A stretch of DNA of 11,079 nt, taken from the NCBI GenBank assembly GCA_015179025.1, contig WHUX01000778.1, forward strand, positions 1 through 11,079. Reading direction: 5' to 3'. Below the pieces are notes generated by a model. That model saw nothing but the letters and a program-made list of their open reading frames with translations. It ran no database searches and had not been told where the DNA came from. The position numbers were made by a program, and so were the translations under genes. Of the stretch, positions 1-7,209 are shown piece after piece (positions within the stretch are counted from its first letter, which is position 1; each line of letters begins with the position of its first letter). Source of the DNA: Terfezia claveryi. Lineage: Eukaryota; Ascomycota; Pezizomycetes; Pezizales; Pezizaceae.

Positions 1-212
1 AGGGATCTAGAACCATGGCAAATGGTATAAGATCAAGGTATACACAGGTCAGCTATAAATCAGTTACAGATTATAGTGAACCAAATAATTGGGAAAATAT
101 TAGTAACACAGAAGAAACCATCCAGAAAGAGAACTCATGACAGCTGTTCTAAGGTACAGAAACAATTCAACCCTGTAACGGAGTTTCCCTTATTATTTCC
201 CAAGACAATTCC
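1..212 (+). pseudogene. A1 region upstream of RT, broken frame
   Basis: Probable protease-to-RT linker of copy A1. No single frame is open. One frame reads plausibly as an acidic stretch for about the first 150 bases, and another reads as the proline-rich lead-in to RT (ending P-W-E-L-P) from about 150 to 230. The RT frame then takes over. This pattern implies at least two small indels. No protease active-site motif (DTG/DSG) is visible, so that domain must lie outside the window or is lost. Assignment rests on position and on the lead-in motif only. Confidence 0.45.
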
Positions 213-1150
213 ATGGGAATTACCCCTACTAAGAAGATTAATCACTCTATTAAACTAAAAGCAGAAGCTACTTGGATACCAAAATGGCGACCCTCAGTAC
301 ATCAATTTAGACAACAAATCCCTGACAAATTAGTCGAAGAAGAAGAATTAGGTCGCATATATAGAGTAGAAAATGATACAAATGCTATAATCATGTTCAC
401 TATCCCTAAACAAGATAAACTAGAAGAAGCCAGACAAGTCAATAACTATCAAGACCGCAATTTAGCTGTCGAACCGGACCACACCCCATTGCCAGATATT
501 AATGAAGCAATTGAACTAGTAGCGGAGAATCCCCTTTGGACTAAGCTCGACTTAGCCAACGGATTTTTTAATATTAGAATTAATAAAGGATCTGAGCAAC
601 ACTCTACCTTTTTATGTCACATGGGATATTTTAGGAGTAGAGTTATACAACAAGGGGATCATAACGCACCAGCTACTATGGTTTATGTTATGCATGAAAT
701 TTTTAAAGACATGGTCTATAAAAATTTAATTATTGATATTGATGATATTCAAGTTATTATATTTCTAAAACATATGAAGAACATGTAAAATTATTGAAGA
801 AAGTACTTTAATGTCTACAAGACAAGAAATTCTATCTCAAAGAAAGCAAATACCAGTTCTTTACTCCAAGATTAGAAATCTTAGGACACGTTTTAACATC
901 AGATGGATTACATGTAGACCCGAAGAAAAGAACTACTATATTAACATTTCTAACTCCTACAAGAAAAAAGGATCTTAGAGGATTCCTTGGAATTGTTAAT
1001 TATCTCAGCAGATTTATTCTTAACTTAGCATCATATATAAGCACCCTGTCAGAACTGTAAGGAGAAACAAAGAAATAAGAATGGATAGATACTCATAATG
1101 CAGCATTTGAAAAACTTAAAGAACTCGTGAATTCCCCACTTATTTTAAAA
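213..1150 (+). pseudogene. A1 reverse transcriptase (decayed)
   Basis: RT domain of copy A1. The fingers and palm read from about 213 to 760. They include the K-L-D-L-A-N-G-F block holding the first catalytic Asp, and an I-D-I-D-D motif near 733-749 at the YxDD position, with Asp in place of the usual Tyr. A one-base frameshift lies at about 759-764. The thumb and connection then continue in a second frame, with recognisable F-x-L-K-E-S-K, L-G-H-V-L and L-R-G-F-L-G blocks. In-frame stops fall at 809, 1058, 1076 and 1154. Three of them are TAA and one is TAG, at places where Gln codons are expected, so C-to-T change explains each. No functional enzyme can be made from this copy. Confidence 0.85.
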
Positions 1151-1159
1151 CCCTAGAAT

Positions 1160-1530
1160 AATGAGTCTACTGAACCTAAATATTTAGTCTGTGATGCTAG
1201 TGATATAGGACTAGGATCTTGGATAGGTCAAGGACCGTTGACATATATCAGACCATCATGCTTCCACTCTAGGAAATTTAATCCAGCGCTACTCAATTAT
1301 CCTACCTTTCAAAAGGAATTATTAGCGATTATTAACTCATTAAGATTTTTTGAAGCACAATTAAGAGGTCACAAGTTCACTATCCTTACTGACCACAAAC
1401 TATTAGTAACCTTTTATACTCAAACACCTGCAAGTCAAAAATTGAGGTGATGGCAAGATTACCTAATGGAATTTGATACAAACATACAGTATACTACAGG
1501 AAAGGAATATTTGATAGCAGACACTCTATC
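1160..1530 (+). pseudogene. A1 RNase H (decayed)
   Basis: RNase H domain that would remove the RNA strand after reverse transcription. The C-D-A-S-D block at about 1190-1204 holds the first catalytic Asp, K-E-L-L-A-I at about 1314 holds the Glu, and L-T-D-H-K at about 1385 holds the next Asp, so the visible catalytic residues remain. A TGA at 1448 interrupts the place where an Arg codon is expected between L-R and W-Q-D-Y; CGA to TGA explains it. The domain ends with the typical A-D-T-L-S-R motif at about 1520. It is in frame with the RT connection upstream and the linker downstream. Confidence 0.88.
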
Positions 1531-1990
1531 AAGGAAGCATAAATACTTGGATACTCCCACTACTGAGGATGATTATATTTCCAATACCATCAATCCTCCT
1601 AACTACACTTACAACTGCAACATCTCTACCAATACTTTAAAAACTTTCCACTTACTAGAAACCTCCACTCAAAACAATATGGTTTCTCGTGGAGCTATCA
1701 ATTTCAAGCATGTCAACTATGACTTTAACAAATGTCGTGGAAGAGCTAAAGAACTTGGACACCATATCTTCTGTCTATACTTCGAGGGTATCCCAGATGA
1801 AGAAAGCGAATATGACATGATGAAGGAAGAAGAATCCTCAGACGATGAGACTCTATCTACCATACTAGAAGAGGTTTTCAGCGGGTATAATTGTGTACCT
1901 AATATAAACAAAAACAAACCTTTAATAGTTCTTGGACTAAGATATAGGCCTCTATTTTCTAAATATGTTCAACAAAAATCTCTCGCTCCC
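1531..1990 (+). pseudogene. A1 post-RNase H acidic linker
   Basis: Open stretch of about 150 codons joining RNase H to the zinc-knuckle region without a stop. It holds a C/H-containing patch at about 1730-1775 (Cys followed by a G-H-H-x2-C block), then an acidic Asp/Glu/Ser-rich run at about 1795-1875. I know no enzymatic domain for it. The His-His-Cys patch could be a degraded metal-binding site, but the spacing does not fit a standard class. Its right part (from 1939) is the first stretch also found in copy A2. Confidence 0.6.
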
Positions 1991-2971
1991 GAAAAAGCAA
2001 AGGAAATTGCTATCGACCTGGCTCATAGCAATTGGCAACAACATAAAAGGATACACTGGTCCTTTTGCTGAGATTTTTACTGTCTAGCTCATGGTAGCTC
2101 CCACGCTATGAACAACTGCATGTTTACTATTGAAATATGTGCAATTTGCAATCACCATAAACATGGCAGTTTGAACTGTGACCTGTCAGCCTCAGTTCTT
2201 AAGAAAGAGAAGGAATTCCTTACAACTCGTATTGTACATTTTATATCTACAAATGAGCCTCAAAAGGAACTAGCACCAGTACAACAAATACCAGCTTATC
2301 CACCTCCACAAGCTCTTAGCTGTGAAGAAGCTATCTAAGAAATCAGAGAATAGGCAAAAAGATAGATTACCAATGAGCCGACATGACCTACTCTCTAACC
2401 CAGCATTCAGTTCAGTAACTCTACCGAACCAATGAGCACCCGACAAATGGAACAGGAGATTATGAATACTCCTGTTGCCCCGCAACAACCATAAAATGCA
2501 CCTCAACAACCAGCCGCAACCGCTAGCAGCAGTAACACAATTCCAATCAACACCATCACCGTCACCACTCGTTCTAAAAAACAAGTAGCCATTGACGAAG
2601 ATTCACTCTCTTTCATTCAGGACACCAAAACCTCTAGACAGCGTTGTGATTTCTGTAAGTTCTTAGGACATAATGCTTCTATATATAAGGAGAAGAAACC
2701 CACCATCAATGACTTCAATATAAGGATCGAACTGACCCTTAACAAGCTTATTGAAGAGAAACACATCAGTGACGGATTGGAGGACAATAAGGACTACTTC
2801 ATCATATACTGGCTTGACCAAGGTACAGGTATGAAAGCTGCATATCAATCATGAATGAAAGTATGTCCTATCTGGAAGAACTACTATAATACCTTTGTGA
2901 ACTATAAGGATCATAGAAGAAAAGACGGATTTTTGTATGTTAAGAACTGATAAGGACAATGGAGATTAGTC
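1991..2971 (+). pseudogene. A1 double zinc-knuckle region between RNase H and INT
   Basis: Decayed copy of the region that is better kept at 7210-8242. It contains a CCHC knuckle (C-x2-C-x4-H-x4-C) at 2138-2179, a proline-rich spacer at about 2275-2320, a Gln/Asn-rich and Ser/Thr-rich stretch, and a second knuckle at 2645-2686. In the second knuckle the last Cys has become Tyr (TAT where A2 has TGC). In-frame stops include 2069, 2336 and several between 2350 and 2400. By homology with A2 most are Gln, Arg or Trp codons changed by C-to-T or G-to-A. CCHC knuckles usually lie in Gag nucleocapsid; here they sit inside pol, in frame. Confidence 0.7.
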
Positions 2972-3088
2972 TTGCCCTCTACCTTTAACATCGAAGGTAA
3001 GAACTATCTCAAATTAGTTATTAAAGATGCACATGAAGCAACTGCTCATGGTGGCATTAAAAAAACAATGAAATATCTAACTAATCTA
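2972..3088 (+). pseudogene. A1 integrase N-terminus, truncated
   Basis: First 38 or so residues of the integrase segment, closely matching the minus strand from 7209 downward. Both histidines of the H2C2 zinc-binding domain are present (H-E-A-T-A-H), but the sequence leaves homology just after K-Y-L-T-N, before the Cys pair. The catalytic core and chromodomain are absent. From about 3089 onward the DNA is an opposite-strand B element, so the remaining codons before the stop at 3155-3157 are accidental read-through into antisense B1 sequence. Confidence 0.82.
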
Positions 3089-3340
3089 GGTCGTATAGGA
3101 GGCCATCCTGAGTGGTGCACTTGGCTAGTGAAATCTTGGTATGACGTCACTGTCTAGACTCTACTGCGGTGATTATATCCTTAACCAGGTCGTCCTCCAC
3201 ATATGCCCATTGTATGTATAGAAGGAGATCTGCTCTGGGGTTTGCTTTAGCTTTAGTATTAGTATCAACATCAGCATGTCTATTGGCCGCCAGGTTGAGG
3301 TTTTCAGGTTTCAGTACCACCTGATTTTGGTACTTCAGCC
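3089..3340 (-). pseudogene. B1 RNase H-to-integrase spacer
   Basis: Linker segment corresponding to about 10230-10600 in B2. The ends align well, but the central Ala-rich part is short: about 16 irregular residues where B2 has some 60 residues of Ala/Glu/Asn repeat. A TGA lies at 3147-3149 where B2 has an Arg codon. The fragment ends at the G-L-L-Y block that precedes the integrase H2C2 domain. Confidence 0.75.
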
Positions 3341-3815
3341 TTTCATCCCCCCCTTTAAGGAGATCTCCTGATCTCCTAGTCAGTGCATCCGGCTTACCTC
3401 CAGCTTTTCCAGGCCAATACTTGATCTTAAAGTTGAATCGAGATAAGAACTCTAACCACCTAGCTTGCTATCAGTACAGTAGCTTATTGGTGGTAAAGTA
3501 CTCAAGATTCTTATAATCAGATAGCACCTTGATGATCCCCTTGGCTGATTCCAGATGAGGCTTCCATTTCTCAAAAGCTTGGACAATAGCCATTAATTCC
3601 TTATCATAGATCTCGTAATTACACTCTGCTATGGAGTGCTTTTTGGAGAAATAGGCCACCGGGTAGAGGACTTCATTGACATACTGGGACAGGATTCTGG
3701 CGGAGACGTAGTCGGAGGCATCTATTTCTATGATACACTCGCTATCGGGATTAAAGTGAGCTAGTATAGGTACTAAGCAGAAGTCTTCCTTGAGGTTCTG
3801 AAAGGCAGATTGGGC
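3341..3815 (-). pseudogene. B1 RNase H (decayed)
   Basis: RNase H domain with the first catalytic Asp kept (I-D-A-S-D at about 3713-3730), the Y-E-I-Y-D-K-E-L block with the Glu at about 3595-3620, and V-L-S-D near 3515-3525. Two adjacent stops, TGA at 3471 and TAG at 3468, stand where B2 reads Arg-Trp. CGA to TGA and TGG to TAG explain both. Frame is continuous with RT, so this copy serves as the reference that exposes the two indels in the B2 RNase H. Confidence 0.85.
3344..3356 (-). promoter_or_regulatory. Candidate central polypurine tract (B1)
   Basis: AAAGGGGGGGATG on the minus strand at the site homologous to 10617-10631. The run of seven G is intact although the surrounding sequence has taken many changes, which suits either constraint before decay or a sequence context poor in mutable sites. 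Confidence 0.35.
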
Positions 3816-4760
3816 TTCTTGACTCCAGTAGAATTACCAGTCCTTTTTGATCAGGGCTGTGAGGGGGGCCATGATCTTGGAATATCCTAGAATGAATCAT
3901 CGGTAAAAGTTGGCAAATCCCAAGAAGGTCTGAACATCCTTGAGATTTGCTGGGATTTCCCATCCCTGAACAGCGGTAATCTTGGTAGGATCTATTCTAA
4001 TACCTTCCATGGTGATGATTAATACTAGATACTTAACCTCCTGTACATGGAACTCGCATTTTTCAGGCTTGAGGTATAACCCAGCTTGCTCCAACTTCTC
4101 TAATACCTGCCAGACATGAATCTTATACTCTGCCAGGGTATCTGAATAAATCAAGATATCATGGAAGTAAGCTATACAGAACATATCCAGAAAGTCTTAT
4201 AAGGTGTCATTGATGAAGTGCTGGAAGGAGGCAAGGGTGTTGGTTAGGCCAAAGGGTATGACGTTGTATTCAAAGTAGCTGTAATATGTCTAGAAGGCCA
4301 TTTTCCACTCCTCCCCTTCGGCGATCTATACTAAGTTGTACACCCCTCGCAAGTCCAATTTGGTAAACCATTTCGCCTTGGAAAGCCTGGCTAATGTCTC
4401 CTGGATCAGAGGTAGGGGGTATTTGTTTTTGACCGTTATTTTGTTCAGGTTATGATAATCAATATACAACTGAAGGGAGCCATCCGATTTCTTCATGAAT
4501 AGCACCGAGGCGCCCACTGGGGAGAAGCTATAGTGAATAAAGCTCTTATTGAGGTTTTCTTCCAAATACTTCTTTAATACTTCTAGCTCCATGCAGGATA
4601 TTCCGTAGAGGGGCCCATAGGGGGGAGTCTTACCCTCTATCAGTGGAATAGTATAGTCATAAGGCCAGTGGGGTGGGAGCTTTTCTGCAGCCTTCTCCGA
4701 GAACAGGTCGATGAATTCATGGTATTTGTCTGGTACCATGGACTTCTACTCCTCCTTGGA
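3816..4760 (-). pseudogene. B1 reverse transcriptase (decayed)
   Basis: RT of copy B1. The V-P-D-K-Y-H-E-F-I-D-L-F entry block at about 4710-4739 is typical of Ty3/Gypsy RT, followed by the proline/Gly-rich lead-in and F-T-K-L-D-L-R-G at about 4340-4370 with the first catalytic Asp. The polymerase box reads Y-F-H-D at about 4157-4168 instead of YxDD, so one metal-binding Asp is lost; this change is G to C on the coding strand and not the usual transition. Stops at 4746, 4326, 4290, 4197 and 3834 further inactivate it. The L-G-F-A-N-F-Y-R-R block near 3895-3925 marks the connection to RNase H. Confidence 0.87.
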
Positions 4761-4958
4761 CCTCGTTTTATGGATCTCCAAATTCACCTCATATATGGAC
4801 AGGACATGTGCCTTCAGCTTGTGCCTTCTAGTGAGGTAAGCTAAGGCCCCTGATCCGATAAAGCTGACATTTAGGGGTTTTTAGGGAACAGGGGGAACAG
4901 AGGGAACAGTGGTATTGATGTGCACGAGCGGATATACCTCCTGGGTCAGGTGGATTAT
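4761..4958 (-). pseudogene. B1 pre-RT linker, cut by A2
   Basis: About 65 codons upstream of RT in the same frame, with a Val/Pro repeat near 4890-4912 and an I-G-S-G-A block at about 4845-4860 that resembles the linker between protease and RT in fungal Gypsy elements. A TAA lies at 4881-4883. Coding homology ends at 4958 where the A2 LTR starts; the missing 5' half should lie beyond the far end of A2, outside the window. Confidence 0.6.
4954..4958. repeat. Candidate 5-bp target site duplication of A2
   Basis: The five bases attat immediately flank the LTR end at 4959. Ty3/Gypsy integrases commonly make 5-bp duplications. The partner copy would be beyond the 5' LTR of A2, outside the window, so this is a prediction from the LTR boundary alone. 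Confidence 0.4.
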
Positions 4959-5252
4959 TGTAATGAATGGTACTAGACAGTATTCATTCGGTACCGTTTA
5001 TACAATCTATATCCGTAGGCACGGACGTTTGTGTATTTCGGTTCTGCTGAGGTAAGACCTCAGAAGGGTAGGGAGATTACTATGTGGGACATTCCCGAAG
5101 GGAACAGTAATTAACTGGTGTAATCTATCTTATATGATTTGTGCTATCTAGCTATATAATCTTGATCTGATCGGAATATAGGCTTGCTTGCTCTGTGTGC
5201 TTGCTTGGTTGCTTCTTGTCTTTCTGTGGATTCCAGAGGGAATCCAGCGGCC

Positions 5253-5260
5253 TATTTATA
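5253..5260 (-). promoter_or_regulatory. TATA box in A2 LTR
   Basis: TATAAATA on the minus strand, about 380 bases from the LTR 5' terminus. It is a consensus-like TATA box in the right orientation for transcription into the element, so U3 probably ends a few tens of bases below it, near 5225. The upstream repeats at 5338-5441 lie in U3. Confidence 0.6.
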
Positions 5261-5337
5261 CTCCTCTGAGATCTGATGACTAAGGAATAAATACAATAAA
5301 GGTCGGCACACCAGAAGGTGGTGCGCTGTACAAAAGG

Positions 5338-5441
5338 GGTTATGTGGCCATAGTAATGAGTCACACGCCATAAATGATGGTCATGTGGCCATAGTAGTGA
5401 CTCACACGCCTTTAAACAGAGGTCACGCGGCCATAATGAGG
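5338..5441 (-). repeat. U3 tandem repeats with TGASTCA sites
   Basis: Two 32-bp near-identical copies (5338-5369 and 5379-5410) and a shorter, diverged third copy (5421-5441) follow one another with a 41-42 bp period. The shared core is atgtggccatagta. Copy 1 contains TGAGTCA (5357-5363) and copy 2 TGACTCA (5398-5404); both match the AP-1/Gcn4 bZIP consensus TGASTCA. The third copy has only a degenerate TGAGGGT. Their place 80-180 bases upstream of the TATA box fits an enhancer array. Confidence 0.65.
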
Positions 5442-5636
5442 GTGTCTTCATATGGCAAGTGCCATGGAACTTCCTATGGCAAATTCCGCATGCTATGGAC
5501 ACTTATAAAACAGTATGAGGTGGTTGAAGGCTAGTCCTTCAACCGAGAGGCTTAGTTACATAACATAGTAGTAATATAGGAAATACAAAAGTATATAATC
5601 AATTATATAAGTAATGAACTAACGTTCTCCATTACA

Positions 5637-5649
5637 CTTCCCCACATAG
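5637..5649 (-). promoter_or_regulatory. A2 3' polypurine tract
   Basis: On the minus strand TGTGGGGAAG immediately precedes the LTR terminus TGTAATGG. This is the expected place for the primer of plus-strand DNA synthesis. The purine run is short and has one T, so either the tract is degenerate or the family uses a weak one. Confidence 0.6.
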
Positions 5650-5664
5650 AAGGATTTCCTATCC

Positions 5665-5928
5665 TTACTTCTTTCGCTCTGCCATATTGGTTTCCATATG
5701 TCCTAAGATTTGATGCATTGTTAATACATTAGCATTAACATGAATATCCTTAGTGTTTACTTGACTCATGATTCTATCTCGTTCTTGTTGGATGATAGCT
5801 CGAGTCTCATCTCTGGTTCGTGGTGCTTGTTTCCCTTTAGTCTTTCGATGTCTCTTGAATGTGTCTTCCATGCTTCCGGTCGTCCAGAAGTCTTGAAGAA
5901 TTTTGGTGGTGATATCCTTGGCGTTTAT
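5665..5928 (-). pseudogene. A2 chromodomain end and charged C-terminal tail
   Basis: In-frame continuation after the TGA at 5929. The first residues (I-N-A-K-D-I) fit the last helix of the chromodomain, so the stop probably replaces its Trp (TGG to TGA). About 65 highly charged residues follow, rich in Arg, Lys, Glu and Gln, with a likely helical stretch, ending at TAA 5665. I recognise no domain in the tail. A Met at 5871 could start a 68-residue peptide, but nothing suggests it is used. Confidence 0.7.
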
Positions 5929-7209
5929 TCAGGAATCATATTTAGGAGTGTATCCTAGCCATCTGACCTTATATTCTCTTTCTCCAGTTCGAGAAGCTGT
6001 TTTGAATTCTAATACTTTTTCAACTTCATAACGATCGTTTTGAATTGGTCCTGGTTCCTGAGATTGCCTGTGTGGGAACTGGGTGGGATCGTTTTTGTAG
6101 TATGGTTTGAGTTTGCTAATATGAAAAGTATTATATATGAGGTAGAGGTCAGGTTGACTGGATAGGTCTAGGCTATAGTTATTGCGTTTCTGATTACTGG
6201 AAATAATGGGAAATAGGCCTAGCCATTTTGGTTTGAGTTTGGGTGAGACGTTCAAAAGGTTGATGTTTTCTGAGGAAAGCATAACTTGTTGTCCAACTGA
6301 AAATTTGGCTGTATTGGGTAGTCCTTTATTCGCTTGTGATGCTTGAGTCTTTTTGGCGTCATATAGGTTTTTAGACATTACCTCATGACGTTTGTTTGCT
6401 GGTACATATCCATTAATGGGGTATGGAAGTATCGATACGCCAAGATGTGCATTAAATCTAAATAGTGTGGAAAAAGGACTATTCTGTCTAGCAGCATTAT
6501 ACCTAGAGTTAAGTTTCAACTGTATCTCTGGTAGTTTCTGTAGCCAATCAAATCCTTCGATTTTACAGGCTCTTGCTAATTGTAGAATTTCTTTGTTCAC
6601 AATTTCCGATTGTCCGTCTGCACGTGGATGATATGCGGTGGACGGTTCCAACTTGATTCCTTTATTCCTAGCCCAATCTTGAAAGTGTATTGACATAAAA
6701 AGAGTGTCGCAGTCACAAACAATACAGAAAGGGTATCCCATAGTCGGGACTACATGAGTATCAAAGGTAGCAGTACATTGTTCTGCTGTGAAATTATCTG
6801 AGACAGGAATAAGAAACTTGAATCCTGATTGTCTATCGACAATCGTCCAAAGTCGTGAAATACAAACTATATGATCTTCTTCAACAGGAATATTTGGGTA
6901 CAAAATTGAACACTTAGTAAACACAGGTGCTAACTTAAGAAAATCCATCGATATGTCAGTCCATGGCCTACTTGGTACATGTAATGGGGTTACAAGTCTA
7001 AGTGGCGCCTTGTTGGAATACTTTGTCCGTTGACAAGTATCACAACTTCTGATATAGTCCTTAGTTGGTTCTGCAAAGGACTGGCAATCATATCGGTCAG
7101 TAAGATATTTCATCGTTTTTTCAATGCCACCATAAGCGGTTGCTTCATGTGCATCTTTAATAACCAATTCGAGATAGTTCTTACCTTCGATGTTAAAGGT
7201 AGAGGGCAA
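5929..7209 (-). CDS. A2 integrase with chromodomain (open 426-codon segment)
   Basis: Longest open piece of A2. It would insert the cDNA into the genome. Residues 21-59 form the H2C2 zinc-binding domain, but the second His is Tyr at residue 26 (A1 keeps His), and the Cys pair is at 56 and 59. The catalytic triad is complete: D89 in S-M-D-F, D166 in V-C-D-C-D and E202 in Q-S-E, with exactly 35 residues between the last two. The D89-D166 gap is about 76 residues, longer than the 59 in B2, because of an insert at about 98-120. The C-terminus carries a chromodomain (V-E-K-V-L to V-R-W-L-G-Y, about 388-420) cut by TGA at 5929. The Met at 7209 is only the first Met after the stop at 7222; the real polyprotein begins far upstream. 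Confidence 0.88.
   Translation of the reverse strand: MPSTFNIEGKNYLELVIKDAHEATAYGGIEKTMKYLTDRYDCQSFAEPTKDYIRSCDTCQRTKYSNKAPLRLVTPLHVPSRPWTDISMDFLKLAPVFTKCSILYPNIPVEEDHIVCISRLWTIVDRQSGFKFLIPVSDNFTAEQCTATFDTHVVPTMGYPFCIVCDCDTLFMSIHFQDWARNKGIKLEPSTAYHPRADGQSEIVNKEILQLARACKIEGFDWLQKLPEIQLKLNSRYNAARQNSPFSTLFRFNAHLGVSILPYPINGYVPANKRHEVMSKNLYDAKKTQASQANKGLPNTAKFSVGQQVMLSSENINLLNVSPKLKPKWLGLFPIISSNQKRNNYSLDLSSQPDLYLIYNTFHISKLKPYYKNDPTQFPHRQSQEPGPIQNDRYEVEKVLEFKTASRTGEREYKVRWLGYTPKYDS

Larger units (their letters stand above)
1..3088 (+). mobile_element. Ty3/Gypsy copy A1, decayed and truncated
   Basis: Degraded Ty3/Gypsy pol running left to right. RT, RNase H, a linker, two zinc knuckles and the start of integrase follow one another. 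From about 765 to 3086 they stay in one reading frame broken only by stop codons. The 5' end (LTR, gag, protease) lies off the left edge. The 3' end is missing because the sequence switches to an opposite-strand B element at about 3088. Positions 1939-3086 are homologous to the minus strand of 8242-7090 (copy A2), which supports the reading. The copy is clearly more AT-rich than A2 and B2. Family-level assignment is secure; naming a known lineage is not possible from sequence alone. Confidence 0.9.
3089..4958 (-). mobile_element. Ty3/Gypsy copy B1, decayed internal fragment
   Basis: Minus-strand fragment of a second Ty3/Gypsy family. Read from 4958 down to about 3090, a single frame covers pre-RT linker, RT, RNase H, the internal polypurine site and the spacer before integrase. 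It has about nine in-frame stops (at 4881, 4746, 4326, 4290, 4197, 3834, 3471, 3468 and 3147) and no frameshift. Positions 3090-3790 are homologous to 10230-11079 of copy B2 except for a length difference in the spacer. The 5' side is cut by the inserted A2 LTR at 4959. The 3' side ends at about 3090, where the protein reads G-L-L-Y, directly against A1. No LTR of this copy is in the window. Confidence 0.88.
4959..5636 (-). repeat. A2 3' LTR (678 bp)
   Basis: The segment starts TGTAATG and ends CATTACA on the plus strand, a perfect 7-bp terminal inverted repeat of the TG...CA type. It is bounded on the left by B1 coding sequence and on the right by a purine-rich tract directly downstream of the A2 pol stop. 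It contains a TATA box, a three-copy repeat with AP-1-like sites, and hairpins at 5522-5544 (9-bp arms), 5228-5245 (7-bp arms) and 5047-5063 (7-bp arms). Open frames inside it look accidental. No second copy of this LTR is present, so the ends are inferred from termini, polypurine tract and the homology break. Confidence 0.82.

Noticed and set aside
4959..5060. The B1 frame can be read on past 4958 with only a few stops, giving a plausible-looking peptide.
   Set aside because: It crosses an LTR terminus with a perfect TGTAATG/CATTACA inverted repeat and a matching polypurine tract at the other end, so the reading is accidental.
5152..5502. A 116-codon minus-strand open frame with several Cys and His.
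   Set aside because: It lies fully inside the A2 LTR, spans the U3 repeats and TATA box, and shows no domain or consistent Cys/His spacing.
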